From positions 1 to 64,000 of the forward strand of contig CAITIE010000069.1 of NCBI GenBank assembly GCA_903892355.1: a DNA stretch of 64,000 bases. Reading direction: 5' to 3'. The position numbers and the translations under genes are program-made. Of the stretch, positions 7,456 through 17,398 are shown in pieces. The stretch's first letter is position 1. Every line of letters starts with the position of its first letter. The stretch is from an uncultured Pirellula sp. Its GTDB lineage: Bacteria > Planctomycetota > Planctomycetia > Pirellulales > Pirellulaceae. The notes below the pieces were generated by a model. It was not told the origin of the DNA. It worked only from the letters and a program-made list of their open reading frames with translations, and ran no database searches.

Positions 7456-10400
7456 CTAATTATTCGGGAGGCCATACCCGCCTCCACCGGGTGTCATGAT
7501 CCGAATACGATCGCCCGCTTGGATATGGATTTGGCACGAGCCCTCAAGACGTTCTGCGTGACTGGGTGCCTGATCACCTGTTGCATGGATCCACCAGTTC
7601 TCACCGAGTGCCCCGTCGTTCCCACCGTTCAAACCGAAAGGTGCCTTGGTTCCTCGCCGGCTGGTGACGAGGGAAACATCGAGCGGTTCGAGCGCGAGCA
7701 GTTCGCGGATCATTCCATGGCCGCCACGATGCGCACCGAGACCGCCACTTCCGCGGCGAATTGAGAACTCCATCAATCGCACGGGGTAGCGACTTTCGAG
7801 GATTTCGACATCGGTCAATCGAGTATTTGTCATGTGGGAATGAACCGCGTCGGCACCGGGACCTTGCGCTGAGCCTCCCGTTCCACCCCCGATGGTTTCG
7901 TAATAACCAAATTTGCTGTTCCCAAACAAAAAGTTGTTCATTGTGCCTTGGCTGGCGGCCGCGAGTTCGAGTGCACCGAGCAAGCAATCGACGACGCGTT
8001 GGCTGGTCTCGACATTCCCGCCAGCCACCGCAGGCCACTCTTCGACGGGGCCTGAGGTTCGTGGATTCAAAATCCCTGGAGGAATATGGAGTTCCATGGC
8101 GCGCAGGACGCCTGAATTGAGTGGCATCGTATCGGCGATCGCACACCGTACGACATACATCACGGCGGCGGTCACAATTCCGGGGTTCGCGTTCAAGTTC
8201 CCTCGGCTCTCGGGGCCTGTGCCAGTGAAGTCGATTCTCAATTGCTCGCGCGGACCATCGTGTTCTTTGCGGATCGAGACGGCGATCGCGGTTCCGTCAT
8301 CCATCGCATCCGACCAACGGTACTCGCGATCGGCGAGCGTTTGAATCCAAAGGCGGGTTTTGGTTTCTGCTGCTGCAAGAATCGATTCGAGGTAGCATTG
8401 CAAACGATGGCATCCAATCTCGCTAGCGAGTTCCTTCATGGCCACGGCACCTCGCATGTTGGCAGCTTGTTGGGCCGCGAGGTCCGCCATGTTTTCGGTA
8501 ACATTGCGCGACGGAGAGGTTGCACTGCGCAGCAAGTGTTCTACGTCCTGGGATCGATCGATACCGCCATCGAGCAACCTCATGGGCGGTAGGATCACCC
8601 CTTCCTCACCGAGTCGCGTGGACGTGGGAGCCATCGAACCTGGAGCAATACCCCCAATCTCCGCATGGTGTGCGCGCGACGCAACAAAGAAATCTGCCTT
8701 GTCTGAATCAGAATCACCCGAAAAAACTGGAGTGACTACCGTGACATCCGGTAGGTGGGATCCGCCCCGATAGGGATCGTTGGTGACGAAGCAGTCACCG
8801 GGCTTCATGTCGGGAAATTCGATAATCATTTCCTTGACGGTTCGGCTCATCGCACCCAAGTGGACTGGGACATGGGGTGCGTTGGCAATCAATTCTCCGT
8901 TGGCATCGAAGACGGCGCAGCTGAAGTCGCGGCGTTGTTTGACATTCACACTGATCGCTGTTTGTTCGAGCACGATCCCCATTTGGTCCGCGATCGCTGC
9001 GATGCGCTGCGCGAGGACTTCGCGGAGTACCGGATCGATCTCGATAACGGCATCGCCCGGTAAAATTTCGTTTCGTTGCGATTGGGCATCAAGAGTTCTT
9101 CCTAGTCCCACCGTTTGGGATTCTTTTGATAGGATCAAAGTACCATCGAGTTCCACCGAGCCACGCCAACCCGTGTCGATGATCGTAGTGGAGCCATTGG
9201 ACTGAATAAGGGCTGGACCAAGTATTGTCGCGCCAGGTTTACAAGCCGATCGATCCAGCTTTGCGATGGGGTGCCAGTGCTCTTTGGAAACCATACGGCT
9301 CTCTGCAGATGATCGGTGCTCGCTTGGATTTGGTTGCGTCGTGTTAGCATTCGTGGTAGGGATATCTGCAAGTTGCCGGCCAGCGGAGGAGCCTTCGATC
9401 CAAAGACTGACCAATTCCAGCGGTCGGCCGGCCCGGTTGTACCCGAACCGCTGTTCATGAGCCGCTTCAAAGGCATCGGTCCACGCGGCGAATGTCTCTT
9501 GGGAATCTTGGGTTTGCATATTCCACGGAATCAACAATGTTCCTTCTGTGCCCACATAGCGTAACTCCACTTCAGACCACCATTGAATCTCAGTGCTTGC
9601 CAAACCTTCGCTGGCGAGTTCCGATGCAACGACGGTTCGAAGTCGCTGGTGGATTGCGTGGATTTCTGCCACATCGAGATTGTGGATACTTCGATAGATG
9701 GAACTATTTTTTCGACGTTGGATTTTGGCAAGTCCGATGCCTAGGGCGCTGAGCAGGCCGGCATCGGGATGGTCGATAATTTTGTCCATGCCGAGCAGTT
9801 CCGCGATCTCGCAGATGTGTTGGCCGGCAGCACCGCCGAATCCTGCGAGCGCATGTTCGCGAGGATCTGCTCCTTGTTCGATGGAGATTGCTCGGACTGC
9901 GGAGGCCATCTGCTCGTTCGCGATGCGACGCAGCCCTGCGATCAAGCCGTGGGTGTCCATGGACTTGAAGATAGAGACATGGGCGATTTGCGAAAGCAGT
10001 TCTTCAACGCGTTTTTGCGATGCTTCGGGCGTTAATGGGATAGGGAATCGAGAAGGATCGATACGGCCTTGGAGAAGATTCAGATCGGTTATTGTGAGCG
10101 GGCCACCTCGTCCATAGCAGGCGGGGCCGGGGTTGGAGCCGGCGCTTTGCGGACCAACCCGTAACTGGACCCCATCGAACCAACAGATACTCCCTCCACC
10201 GGCAGCAACCGTTTGTATTGCTAGTGTGGGGACCATCATCCGAACGCCAGCCTTGATCGTTTCATGTTCGATTTGGAGTCGGCCATCGATACGGCAAACA
10301 TCGGTCGACGTCCCCCCCATGTCGAGCCCGATCAGCTTGGGCTGGTGAAAGCGATCTGCAATCGATTGCAAGGCGACTGCACCACCGGCTGGACCGGAGA

Positions 10401-11433
10401 GGACCAACTGCCTGCCGCATGCTTCGCTGCTGCTGATGAGTCCTCCGCTGCTGGTCATGATGCGCAGTTGTGCGGTGGAGTTGGAACTGAGTTGGCTTTG
10501 TACCCGGCTCAAATAATCTCTGACGATCGGGGTTAGGTATGCGTCGACGACTGCCGTTTCACCGCGTGCAACCGCCTTGATCACCGGTGCGATTTCGCTG
10601 CTGGCGCTGATGCAATCGAAACCGATTTCTTCGGCGATGCCGGCGATGATTTTTTCATGGACTGGGTTGCGGTAGGAATGGAGCAAGCAGATGGCGAGCG
10701 AACGGATGCCTTGATCGTAGAGCTGTTGCAAACGCGTTTTCGAATCGGCAACATCGATCTCTTGCAAAACATTCCCATGCGCGTCGAGCCGTTCGTGAAT
10801 TTCTACGACGGTTTCGTAGAGCGGTTCTCGTTTGACAACACGGATCGCAAAGAGTTCGGGGCGTTCTTGGTAGGCAATAGCCAATAAGTCGGCGAATCCG
10901 CGGGTCGTCACGAAAGCGGTTCGGGCACCGGTGCGAGTAAGCAATGCATTGGTAGCCCGTGTGGTACCCAATCGCATATCAAGCCGAGGCAGGGGCTGGT
11001 TCAACGGGATCTCCAATAGGAGTCTTGCGGCCAAGATAGGTGCTTCGAGCTCCGGGCAAAGTTCGTACCCGGCGACTTCGGGATGCGAGGTGGGATCGAA
11101 GGGTGCGTTCGGATCCGATTGGAACGTTAGGGTGGCATCGGTTGCATCGAATCGGAGGCAGTTTGTGGTTCCAAGGGTGATGCCGTTCCGATCGACCCAC
11201 CGCATAGAGCATCCAGTCCAAAAGTCGGCCGGGTCCGCGCGTCGCAGGGGATCGTTGAATTGGTACTCACCAATCCAATGCGCGATACGGCCTGGAACTC
11301 GTCCATGAGATAAGACTTTGGTCCGTCGTACGTCACCGTCGCTGGTTACGACAAAGCAATCGGTAAAGGTTCCACCCACGTCGCACCAAACGTGGGCTGT
11401 CGGTTCATGAGTGGTGGTTTCCAAGACCGGCAT
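7456..11433 (-). CDS. Fused hydantoinase A/B protein (5-oxoprolinase type)
   Basis: A 1325-residue single chain joining HyuA (about 12-700) and HyuB (about 780-1320). This is the arrangement of ATP-dependent 5-oxoprolinase, which opens 5-oxo-L-proline to glutamate. HyuA landmarks are VWCDVGGTFTDCFV near the N-terminus, LRLGTTRATNALL-like GTTRATNALLTRTG, LSGPAGGAV and LIGLDMGGTSTDV, all phosphate-binding motifs of the actin/Hsp70-like ATPase fold. HyuB landmarks are VNVKQRRDFSCAVFD, VPVHLGAM, PGDCFVTNDPYRGGSHLPDVTV and a Gly-rich GETIGGGTGGSA-like region. The ATG at 11433 is well placed. Many bacteria split these into two genes; the fused form resembles the eukaryotic enzyme. Substrate specificity (oxoproline or hydantoin) is not proven by sequence. 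Confidence 0.88.
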   Translation of the reverse strand: MPVLETTTHEPTAHVWCDVGGTFTDCFVVTSDGDVRRTKVLSHGRVPGRIAHWIGEYQFNDPLRRADPADFWTGCSMRWVDRNGITLGTTNCLRFDATDATLTFQSDPNAPFDPTSHPEVAGYELCPELEAPILAARLLLEIPLNQPLPRLDMRLGTTRATNALLTRTGARTAFVTTRGFADLLAIAYQERPELFAIRVVKREPLYETVVEIHERLDAHGNVLQEIDVADSKTRLQQLYDQGIRSLAICLLHSYRNPVHEKIIAGIAEEIGFDCISASSEIAPVIKAVARGETAVVDAYLTPIVRDYLSRVQSQLSSNSTAQLRIMTSSGGLISSSEACGRQLVLSGPAGGAVALQSIADRFHQPKLIGLDMGGTSTDVCRIDGRLQIEHETIKAGVRMMVPTLAIQTVAAGGGSICWFDGVQLRVGPQSAGSNPGPACYGRGGPLTITDLNLLQGRIDPSRFPIPLTPEASQKRVEELLSQIAHVSIFKSMDTHGLIAGLRRIANEQMASAVRAISIEQGADPREHALAGFGGAAGQHICEIAELLGMDKIIDHPDAGLLSALGIGLAKIQRRKNSSIYRSIHNLDVAEIHAIHQRLRTVVASELASEGLASTEIQWWSEVELRYVGTEGTLLIPWNMQTQDSQETFAAWTDAFEAAHEQRFGYNRAGRPLELVSLWIEGSSAGRQLADIPTTNANTTQPNPSEHRSSAESRMVSKEHWHPIAKLDRSACKPGATILGPALIQSNGSTTIIDTGWRGSVELDGTLILSKESQTVGLGRTLDAQSQRNEILPGDAVIEIDPVLREVLAQRIAAIADQMGIVLEQTAISVNVKQRRDFSCAVFDANGELIANAPHVPVHLGAMSRTVKEMIIEFPDMKPGDCFVTNDPYRGGSHLPDVTVVTPVFSGDSDSDKADFFVASRAHHAEIGGIAPGSMAPTSTRLGEEGVILPPMRLLDGGIDRSQDVEHLLRSATSPSRNVTENMADLAAQQAANMRGAVAMKELASEIGCHRLQCYLESILAAAETKTRLWIQTLADREYRWSDAMDDGTAIAVSIRKEHDGPREQLRIDFTGTGPESRGNLNANPGIVTAAVMYVVRCAIADTMPLNSGVLRAMELHIPPGILNPRTSGPVEEWPAVAGGNVETSQRVVDCLLGALELAAASQGTMNNFLFGNSKFGYYETIGGGTGGSAQGPGADAVHSHMTNTRLTDVEILESRYPVRLMEFSIRRGSGGLGAHRGGHGMIRELLALEPLDVSLVTSRRGTKAPFGLNGGNDGALGENWWIHATGDQAPSHAERLEGSCQIHIQAGDRIRIMTPGGGGYGLPNN

Positions 11434-11482
11434 ATTAGGACGGATTGCGGTACGGGGGGAGTCGATAATGGATCGCGGCTAT

Positions 11483-12661
11483 TCAGTCGAGGTATTCAGA
11501 CCATAGGCTGTCGCTGACGACGAGCCCTTTGCGGGTCAATCGTACATGATCTTCGATCTCATGCATCCAGCCGTGCTCGATATGCTCAGCGATTTTCTGA
11601 TTGATCGATTCACGGACATTCGCCGGGACATGCGATTGCCATGATTGCCACGGAACGCCGCGGAGCTGGCGCATGCCGAACACAAAGCGTTCTCTCCATT
11701 GTTGGTCCAGAGTTAGTTCTTCGCGTTCGATGACGGGTGAGCAACCCGTCTCGAGACGGCGGAGGTACTCGAGTGTACCGCGGTGATTCACACTCCGAAC
11801 GCCACCAACGTATCTGGCTGCGCTCGGACCGAATGCCCACCACGAATCTCCGCGCCAGTACGCTTGGTTGTGACGGCAAGCCTGATCCGGCTTGGCGAAA
11901 TTCGAGATTTCATAATGCTCGAACCCATGGCTCGACAGGGTGTCGATCGCATCAAGGTACATCTCCAGTTCCGTATCCTCGTCGACAGGCTTAATGATTT
12001 GGCGTGCTCGTTCTCCCCAAAAGCGTGCTCCTTTTTCGTAGGTCAAGCCATAGGTAGAGAGATGGTTTAGACCGCTATGGATTGCATGAACGAGGTCGTT
12101 GTGCCAGATTTCTGGAGTTTCATCAGGAGCGGCAAAGATCAGATCGAGCGATACCGAGTCCATCACCGATCGAGCAGCTTCGATCGCGCGATCGAGTTCG
12201 TCCGGGGAATGGTCGCGCTCGAGTCGCTTCAGTTTTGCGGGATCGAAGGACTGGCCGCCGATGCTGATGCGGTTGATCCCGAGATCCTTCCAGAGGTGGA
12301 GTGAGTCGGCACGGATATCGAGCGGGTTGGCTTCGATAGACCACTCACCACCCTTTGACAGTGGCAACCAATGGCGGAGCAGCGCGAGAAGTTGCTGCAT
12401 AAGAGGCGGGGGGAGAATCGATGGAGTGCCACCGCCGAGGAAAAGTGTCTGCACAGGGCGTGGCTCTTGCAGTTCGCTCAGTTCCGTTGCGAGTCCATTG
12501 AGGAATCGCTCGAAAAGGTCATCGCGGTTTGCGAGGAGTGAGAAATTGCAATAGCCGCAACGATGGCGGCAGAACGGGATATGAACATATGCCGCGATGG
12601 GAGGGGATGTGTGATGGTGATTCCATCCCCAAGTTTTGAGAAGATTCAAGTCGGAGTGCAT
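11483..12661 (-). CDS. hemW: HemW-like radical SAM protein (coproporphyrinogen III oxidase-like)
   Basis: A 392-residue radical SAM protein with the 4Fe-4S motif HIPFCRHRCGYC (Cys31, Cys35, Cys38) and the extra aromatic/Cys pattern of the HemN/HemW group. Further signatures are TLFLGGGTPS, WSIEANP, INRISIGGQSFD and the C-terminal winged-helix part (LTRKGLVVSD). HemW proteins are thought to be heme chaperones rather than true oxygen-independent oxidases. The residues N-terminal to the Cys motif that HemN needs for substrate are not obvious here, favouring HemW. The start is the first ATG in frame (12661); no strong ribosome site is visible. It lies 49 bases after the oxoprolinase start on the same strand, so the two may be co-transcribed. 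Confidence 0.82.
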   Translation of the reverse strand: MHSDLNLLKTWGWNHHHTSPPIAAYVHIPFCRHRCGYCNFSLLANRDDLFERFLNGLATELSELQEPRPVQTLFLGGGTPSILPPPLMQQLLALLRHWLPLSKGGEWSIEANPLDIRADSLHLWKDLGINRISIGGQSFDPAKLKRLERDHSPDELDRAIEAARSVMDSVSLDLIFAAPDETPEIWHNDLVHAIHSGLNHLSTYGLTYEKGARFWGERARQIIKPVDEDTELEMYLDAIDTLSSHGFEHYEISNFAKPDQACRHNQAYWRGDSWWAFGPSAARYVGGVRSVNHRGTLEYLRRLETGCSPVIEREELTLDQQWRERFVFGMRQLRGVPWQSWQSHVPANVRESINQKIAEHIEHGWMHEIEDHVRLTRKGLVVSDSLWSEYLD

Positions 12662-12681
12662 CGAACGACCAAAAATAAAAA

Positions 12682-12714
12682 ACGCGAGGCAACCAAAGTA
12701 AGGTCGCCTCGCGT
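12682..12714 (-). terminator. Intrinsic terminator of the MFS gene
   Basis: A 9-bp perfect stem (ACGCGAGGC at 12682-12690, GCCTCGCGT at 12706-12714). On the minus strand it is followed by TTTTTTATTTTT. It lies about 70 bases after the transporter's stop codon and just before the hemW start, so hemW probably has its own promoter. Confidence 0.82.
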
Positions 12715-12780
12715 CGAGTATAGCAACGGATTCGAGTCTACGAAGTGCAAGGCGTTCGCAGATCGCAGAATCGCTGATGT

Positions 12781-14367
12781 TTAGACTTGTTCTTCATCGA
12801 TTCGAAGAGGTCGGTAACCGCCGATGCTCTTGTAGTAAAGCATCAGTCCGAGATAGATCAGAGCCATGGTGGCCGGGATGAACGAATCGATTCGCAACGT
12901 AGTTCGGTCACCGGTTTCGCTGGCAGTGACCAAGCTTTGCTGTTCAGCGGTACGTTCGGCTTTGCTAACCTCGCGAGCGTCTTCAGTGGCTTTGCCATTG
13001 AGTCCGAACACTTCGGTCGCAGGAATATTCAAGAACGTGCTCGGCGTTTCAGCCTTGTACTTCTCCGCGAGGGAGGCATCTGCTCTTCGGAGCTCTTCAC
13101 CCGCAAAGCGGTCCTTGCAGTATCCGAGCCCAGGACCACCGATCAAACCAGCGGAAAGCATTCCGATACCACCCATGATCGACATGGCGACAGCACCGGA
13201 CTTAGGATAGCGGTCACCAACAACGGCCAACATGGTCGGCCAGAAGAAGGTCTTGCCAACGGCATAGATACCGAGAGCGATCAGTGCCATTCCGAAGGTT
13301 TGCATGCCGCTGGCGAGATTCAGACCGATGCAAGCGATCACCGAGCAAGCGAGAAGCAATGCAATTGGCTTGAGTTTCAAGGTGTTTTCGATCCAGTGGG
13401 CACAGAATCGGAGACCAAACATGATGGCCGATGTCCAAAGGAATAGGTACTTGCCTTGTTCAGAGGTGAACAGGTTTCCTGTAATGTTCTGAATCCACGA
13501 GTCGGTACCAAGTTCCACCGAGCCAACCAAGGCGTGGGTAATAAAGAGAACAAACAGAACGAGCGAACCCATCGAGAAGTTGGTGATCAAGCCTGAGGCG
13601 ATCAGCAAGGCTCCACCGATGGCGTATCCAATCAAATTGGCATAGTCAGGAAAGAATCCCTTGAGGATGTCGCCGAAGAACAACGAGAGGAGGTAGCAGG
13701 CAACCAGTGAGCCGAGCAAACCGACCGACTTGTACATGTCTGCAAAACTGGTTCCCGACGCGGCTGCTTCTGATTTGGGGAAGCTCTGACCGAAAAACAT
13801 GATTGCATAGAGGGCGGTTGGCAACAGATAAAGTGCCAACTGATATTGCCAAGCCCATTTCAATTGGTCGTCGAGGACCCAGCCGAGAGCCGAACCGATG
13901 ACCAAACCTGCTGGCCAACTGGCGTGCAGGATATTGAGGTAGTGCGTGCGGTTGTTCGGGAAGATGGTTGCAACCAATGGGTTGGCGACAGCTTCCAGGG
14001 TTCCGTTGGCATAGGCAAAAATAAAGCTGCCCCAGAACAGCATCGTGTATGCGTTGCTAGGCCCGGCGGAGAATGTTACGAGCGCCGAGAGGATGTGCCC
14101 AACCAGAGCGAGGACGACGAGCTTGCCGTACCCGATCTTGTCAACGATCACGCCACCGATGATGATCCCAAAGCAGAATCCAGAGAGTCCGGCTCCGGTG
14201 ATTGAACCAAGTTGTTGTGCATTGAAACTGAACTCGCTGGCCCAGTTGTCCAAAATGCCACCCCGAATCGCAAAACCAACTCCGGCAGCCAAGATCGCCA
14301 TGAAGCCTGCCCATAGAAGCCGATGGGCATTGGGGACGATGGGTCCCGATGTGTCTGAAGTAGTCAT
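12781..14367 (-). CDS. MFS transporter
   Basis: A 528-residue multi-pass membrane protein of the major facilitator superfamily. I count about 12 hydrophobic helices. The first ([21 protein letters not shown]) and the loop after helix 2 ([21 protein letters not shown]) match the MFS A-like motif. A long soluble stretch near 430-490 ([13 protein letters not shown]...[17 protein letters not shown]) interrupts the last helices, which is unusual. Start: the ATG at 14367 is preferred to a TTG two codons upstream. The substrate cannot be told from sequence; the nearest-looking relatives are sugar or organic-acid carriers. It stands alone, with its own terminator. Confidence 0.82.
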   Translation of the reverse strand: MTTSDTSGPIVPNAHRLLWAGFMAILAAGVGFAIRGGILDNWASEFSFNAQQLGSITGAGLSGFCFGIIIGGVIVDKIGYGKLVVLALVGHILSALVTFSAGPSNAYTMLFWGSFIFAYANGTLEAVANPLVATIFPNNRTHYLNILHASWPAGLVIGSALGWVLDDQLKWAWQYQLALYLLPTALYAIMFFGQSFPKSEAAASGTSFADMYKSVGLLGSLVACYLLSLFFGDILKGFFPDYANLIGYAIGGALLIASGLITNFSMGSLVLFVLFITHALVGSVELGTDSWIQNITGNLFTSEQGKYLFLWTSAIMFGLRFCAHWIENTLKLKPIALLLACSVIACIGLNLASGMQTFGMALIALGIYAVGKTFFWPTMLAVVGDRYPKSGAVAMSIMGGIGMLSAGLIGGPGLGYCKDRFAGEELRRADASLAEKYKAETPSTFLNIPATEVFGLNGKATEDAREVSKAERTAEQQSLVTASETGDRTTLRIDSFIPATMALIYLGLMLYYKSIGGYRPLRIDEEQV

Positions 14368-14632
14368 AGGCAACGATGCTCAAAAGCTAAAAATAGGTGT
14401 GTGGGTCGGAACGAACAACGACGCTGAGGCAAGAGTCTAATCCCCCGCGGGAAGCTACGCTACCACTCCGGCCGTATAAAGGAGTATCTCGGGCCTTAGT
14501 TCGTCGTTGTCGAGCAGGAGGATCTTGGCTAACCCGAAAACCTTTCCAGCCGCCCCGAAAACTTTTCCCTTGGCTCGGTCCCAATTTGCCCCGAGGATGC
14601 AATGAAACGGCTCCCTCGGATAGAATCGGGGC

Positions 14633-15058
14633 ATGCGGCTCCCAAATTACCGAGGTACAACCAGCGTTTCCATCAACATGACGCCGATGATCGACGTCAC
14701 GTTCCTGCTGATTATCTTTTTCCTTGTCAGCAGCCACCTAGCCAAGCAAGAGAACTTTTTACCGCTGGATCTTCCCTCCGCTGCGGCGGGAATCGCTGAT
14801 TTTTCCGATCGACCGACGGTGACTGTCCAGGTCCCCAAAGATGGCAGCTATCAAGTCAACGGCGCCGAGGTTTCCTTACCCCAAGTCCGATCGGTCATTC
14901 TGACGAGGATGCAGGCGGAAGGAGGCGGACCGATTCGGATTCGAATTCGGACCGACCGCAATGTTCCCTACGGCGCCTTGGCCAAACTCCTCAAGGAGTG
15001 CGCTCTCTCCGGAAATTCCGACATCGTCTTTGCTGTGTACGAAGGGGAGGGAGCATGA
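14633..15058 (+). CDS. ExbD/TolR-family protein, first copy
   Basis: A 141-residue inner-membrane protein of the ExbD/TolR family. It has a short cytoplasmic start, then the invariant segment SINMTPMIDVTFLLIIFFLV (about 13-33) with the membrane Asp of the proton channel (PMIDV). A periplasmic C-terminal domain follows (VTVQVPKDGSYQVNGAEV...IRIRTDRNVPYGALAKLLKECALSG). ExbD works with ExbB and, in most systems, an energy transducer such as TonB. No ExbB lies beside it here; one is at 48.7-49.7 kb. Its TGA overlaps the ATG of the next ExbD gene. Confidence 0.9.
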   Translation: MRLPNYRGTTSVSINMTPMIDVTFLLIIFFLVSSHLAKQENFLPLDLPSAAAGIADFSDRPTVTVQVPKDGSYQVNGAEVSLPQVRSVILTRMQAEGGGPIRIRIRTDRNVPYGALAKLLKECALSGNSDIVFAVYEGEGA

Positions 15059-15513
15059 AGACGCGATTCGCAAGCCAAGGGAGCCGTACGAGCCTCGACA
15101 GCATGATGACTCCCATGATCGACGTCGTCTTCTTGCTGTTGGTCTTTTTCTTGACCACAGCCTCATTCCAACGCTTGGAGAAACTACTACCGAGCGCAGT
15201 CTCAGCGGAATCCGAATCGCAGGCGGGTGGGACATCGGAGGAGCCTCCCAAGCCCAGTGAAAGCGACGTCAGCGATTGCGTGATTAAAATCAACCGCCCC
15301 GAAGGGATCGGTGGATTGCAATATCGATTCAACGATACGCCGATCGCATCATTGCAGGAACTCAGCTCGCGCCTTCGGGCGGTGATCCGTGTTCGACCCG
15401 ACGTTCCTATCGTCGTGGATCCCGAAGATTCCATCTCCGCCGGGGATGCTCTTCGCGTTTATGATCTTGCTAAATCGAATGGGGCGTTGGCCGTCTATAT
15501 GGTAGCTCGTTAG
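15055..15513 (+). CDS. ExbD/TolR-family protein, second copy
   Basis: A 152-residue paralogue of the preceding protein, with SLDSMMTPMIDVVFLLLVFFLTT near residues 13-36 and a periplasmic domain ending LAKSNGALAVYMVAR. The chosen ATG at 15055 overlaps the upstream stop as ATGA; a longer in-frame start at 14998 would overlap the first gene by 60 bases and is unlikely. Two adjacent, translationally coupled ExbD proteins suggest a heteromeric ExbD partner in a planctomycete TonB/Tol-type complex (inference). Confidence 0.9.
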   Translation: MKTRFASQGSRTSLDSMMTPMIDVVFLLLVFFLTTASFQRLEKLLPSAVSAESESQAGGTSEEPPKPSESDVSDCVIKINRPEGIGGLQYRFNDTPIASLQELSSRLRAVIRVRPDVPIVVDPEDSISAGDALRVYDLAKSNGALAVYMVAR

Positions 15514-15793
15514 CCATGGCTGCACCGATCTTGCATAACATCACCAGCAGTATGTTCAGTATGTTGATGTTTTGTATGTTGAAATCGCGAGCGGCGACGC
15601 GCTAGCGGCCGGTCCGAGGCGATAAGAATCGAGGCTCTGCGAATTGTTCGGAGTCGCCATCGCGGGATCCGTGAGAAGAGGGTACCATCTGACGGTATCG
15701 CGGGATCATGACTGCTGGCTCACGGCTGGGTGATCATCGCTGTGGAGTGCCCGCCGAAGGAACCTTTTACCATTTCAAATTACGGATCGTGAA
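15514..15793. other. Leader region upstream of thiD
   Basis: 280 bases without a gene. A microrepeat with GTATGTT three times occurs at about 15550-15580. I looked for a TPP riboswitch and did not see its conserved core. The ribosome site and promoter of thiD are not obvious. Confidence 0.45.
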
Positions 15794-16636
15794 ATGACTG
15801 AACCCAAACGCTTCCAACCCAATTCCATCGCGTTGACCATCGCGGGTTCTGATCCCAGCGGAGGGGCTGGAATCCAAGCGGATCTCAAGACTTTTCAGCA
15901 AATCGGCGTGTACGGGGCCAGCGTGGTGACGTTGTTAACCGCGCAAAACACGATGGGTGTGCGGCGTGTCGAAACGATGTCACCGGACCTCGTTATTGAT
16001 CAGATCGATGCGGTTTTGGACGATCTCAAGCCCGTGGCGGCAAAAACTGGAGCGTTGGGGAATGCCGAAATTATCGAAGCTGTCACAGAGCGCGCGGAGC
16101 GTTTTATGTTCCCCTTGATCGTGGACCCAGTCATGGTGAGCAAGCACGGGGATACGCTCGTCAGCGATGATGCCATCGAAGCGTATCGTGGGCTCATGAA
16201 GCATGCATTTCTAGTCACTCCAAATCGATATGAGTTGGCAGCGCTTACCGGCAACGATCTTAATAGTACCGAATCGATCGCCAAAGCCATTCATGATTTG
16301 CACATGATGGGAGCGAAGTTCGTTCTCGCAAAGATGGGTGAAGTCGACGGGTCCTCAGAACATATCCTGGGTTCCGGTCAAGAAAACCTGTCGATTCAGT
16401 CGAGCCGCTTCCCGACGAAGAACACGCATGGAGCAGGATGCGTGTTGTCAGCGATGATTACCGGTTTGATCGCTTATGGCGAAACGGATCTACGAAAGAT
16501 CATCAACCGCGCGATTCGCCAAGTGACCATCGGCATCTACAATGCCCAATCGCTAGGTCGGGGGCAAAGTCCAGTCGAAACTCGAGTGCTCGAGAACGAC
16601 CCTATGGAACTCGAAAGAGACGGTATTGAGTCGTAG
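15794..16636 (+). CDS. thiD: Hydroxymethylpyrimidine/phosphomethylpyrimidine kinase
   Basis: A 280-residue kinase of the ribokinase fold that phosphorylates HMP and HMP-P in thiamine biosynthesis. Signature segments are ALTIAGSDPSGGAGIQADLKTF (about 12-33), LVTPNRYELAALTG (about 135-148) and KNTHGAGCVLSAMI near 210-225, which holds the anion hole and catalytic region. The length is typical for ThiD. The gene is alone and ends at a strong bidirectional terminator shared with rplS. Confidence 0.92.
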   Translation: MTEPKRFQPNSIALTIAGSDPSGGAGIQADLKTFQQIGVYGASVVTLLTAQNTMGVRRVETMSPDLVIDQIDAVLDDLKPVAAKTGALGNAEIIEAVTERAERFMFPLIVDPVMVSKHGDTLVSDDAIEAYRGLMKHAFLVTPNRYELAALTGNDLNSTESIAKAIHDLHMMGAKFVLAKMGEVDGSSEHILGSGQENLSIQSSRFPTKNTHGAGCVLSAMITGLIAYGETDLRKIINRAIRQVTIGIYNAQSLGRGQSPVETRVLENDPMELERDGIES

Positions 16637-16696
16637 TGCCTTTACTAGGGGTGGTCGATTGGCTATCGATCGATTCAACGAGTTGCCGGTAGATAC

Positions 16697-16736
16697 AAAA
16701 GACAAGAGCCACCGATTTGGGTGGCTCTTGTCTTTT
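16697..16736. terminator. Bidirectional intrinsic terminator between thiD and rplS
   Basis: A 17-bp near-perfect stem (arms 16697-16713 and 16720-16736, GACAAGAGCCACC with GGTGGCTCTTGTC) with A/T runs on both flanks. It can terminate both converging genes. Confidence 0.93.
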
Positions 16737-16769
16737 TGGATGCTTGATAGGCGAATCGCAGCGAGGCGA

Positions 16770-17123
16770 TTAACGATCGCGGCGTTCGCGAAGTCGAACA
16801 CCCTTACCGGTACGTTCGCGGAGGAAGTACAGCTTGGCACGGCGGACAACCGACCGTCGCTTGACTTCGATCTTTTCGATCCTAGGAGAGTGGAGCGGGA
16901 ACTTTCGCTCAACACCTTCACCAGCCACAATACGACGAACGACGAACATTTCACGCGAGCCGGATCCGCTGCGAGCGATCACGGTGCCGCTGAAAATCTG
17001 GATCCGCTCTTTGTTGCCTTCTTGGATCTTGGTGTGAACGTCGACCGTGTCACCGATCCCAAATTCGTCAACCTTTTCCTTGAGGAAGGAACTCTCGACC
17101 GCTTGGAGAATTTGTTGGCTCAT
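16770..17123 (-). CDS. rplS: 50S ribosomal protein L19
   Basis: A 117-residue ribosomal protein at the 30S-50S interface. The sequence is a full-length L19: [59 protein letters not shown] and the basic tail [20 protein letters not shown]. The start at 17123 matches the family's N-terminus; a much longer open frame upstream (to 17369) would add about 80 residues foreign to L19. It is not next to trmD, rimM or rpsP, its common partners in other phyla. Confidence 0.95.
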   Translation of the reverse strand: MSQQILQAVESSFLKEKVDEFGIGDTVDVHTKIQEGNKERIQIFSGTVIARSGSGSREMFVVRRIVAGEGVERKFPLHSPRIEKIEVKRRSVVRRAKLYFLRERTGKGVRLRERRDR

Positions 17124-17368
17124 GATCAACGGCAATTTAGGCAAAAAGTAAACGAAACAAAAACCTCGACCGGGACCGGTACCAAGGGGCCACCATGGTG
17201 ACGAATTTGGGCTGCATTGGAAAGGCCAAAAACCGGGAAAATCGAGGATTTGGCCCCCGCGGACGGCCTGGCTACTGGCAAAATAGGGCCAGGATTCCGC
17301 AGAGACCGATGTTTTCATACTCTGGATCGATCCAATCGAACTCCCGAAGCACCTTCCCGCCAAAGCCA

Positions 17369-17376
17369 CCCTGCCC
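17369..17376 (-). other. KOPS-like octamer, non-permissive orientation
   Basis: GGGCAGGG on the minus strand. It is the only copy left of 43.0 kb with this orientation, and lies in the leader of the ceramidase-like gene. It may be a chance occurrence. Confidence 0.5.
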
Positions 17377-17398
17377 TATTTCTCGTCTGGACCTGCCA

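Noticed and set aside
15514-15793. TPP riboswitch in front of thiD
   Set aside because: I looked for the conserved CUGAGA and the ACCUGAUC-type core and found neither.
17124-17369. N-terminal extension of L19
   Set aside because: About 80 extra residues unlike any L19; the family start MSQQ is at 17123.
17195-17398. N-terminal extension of the ceramidase-like fusion
   Set aside because: It lacks protein character and would bury the signal peptide; the ATG at 17399 is a better start.
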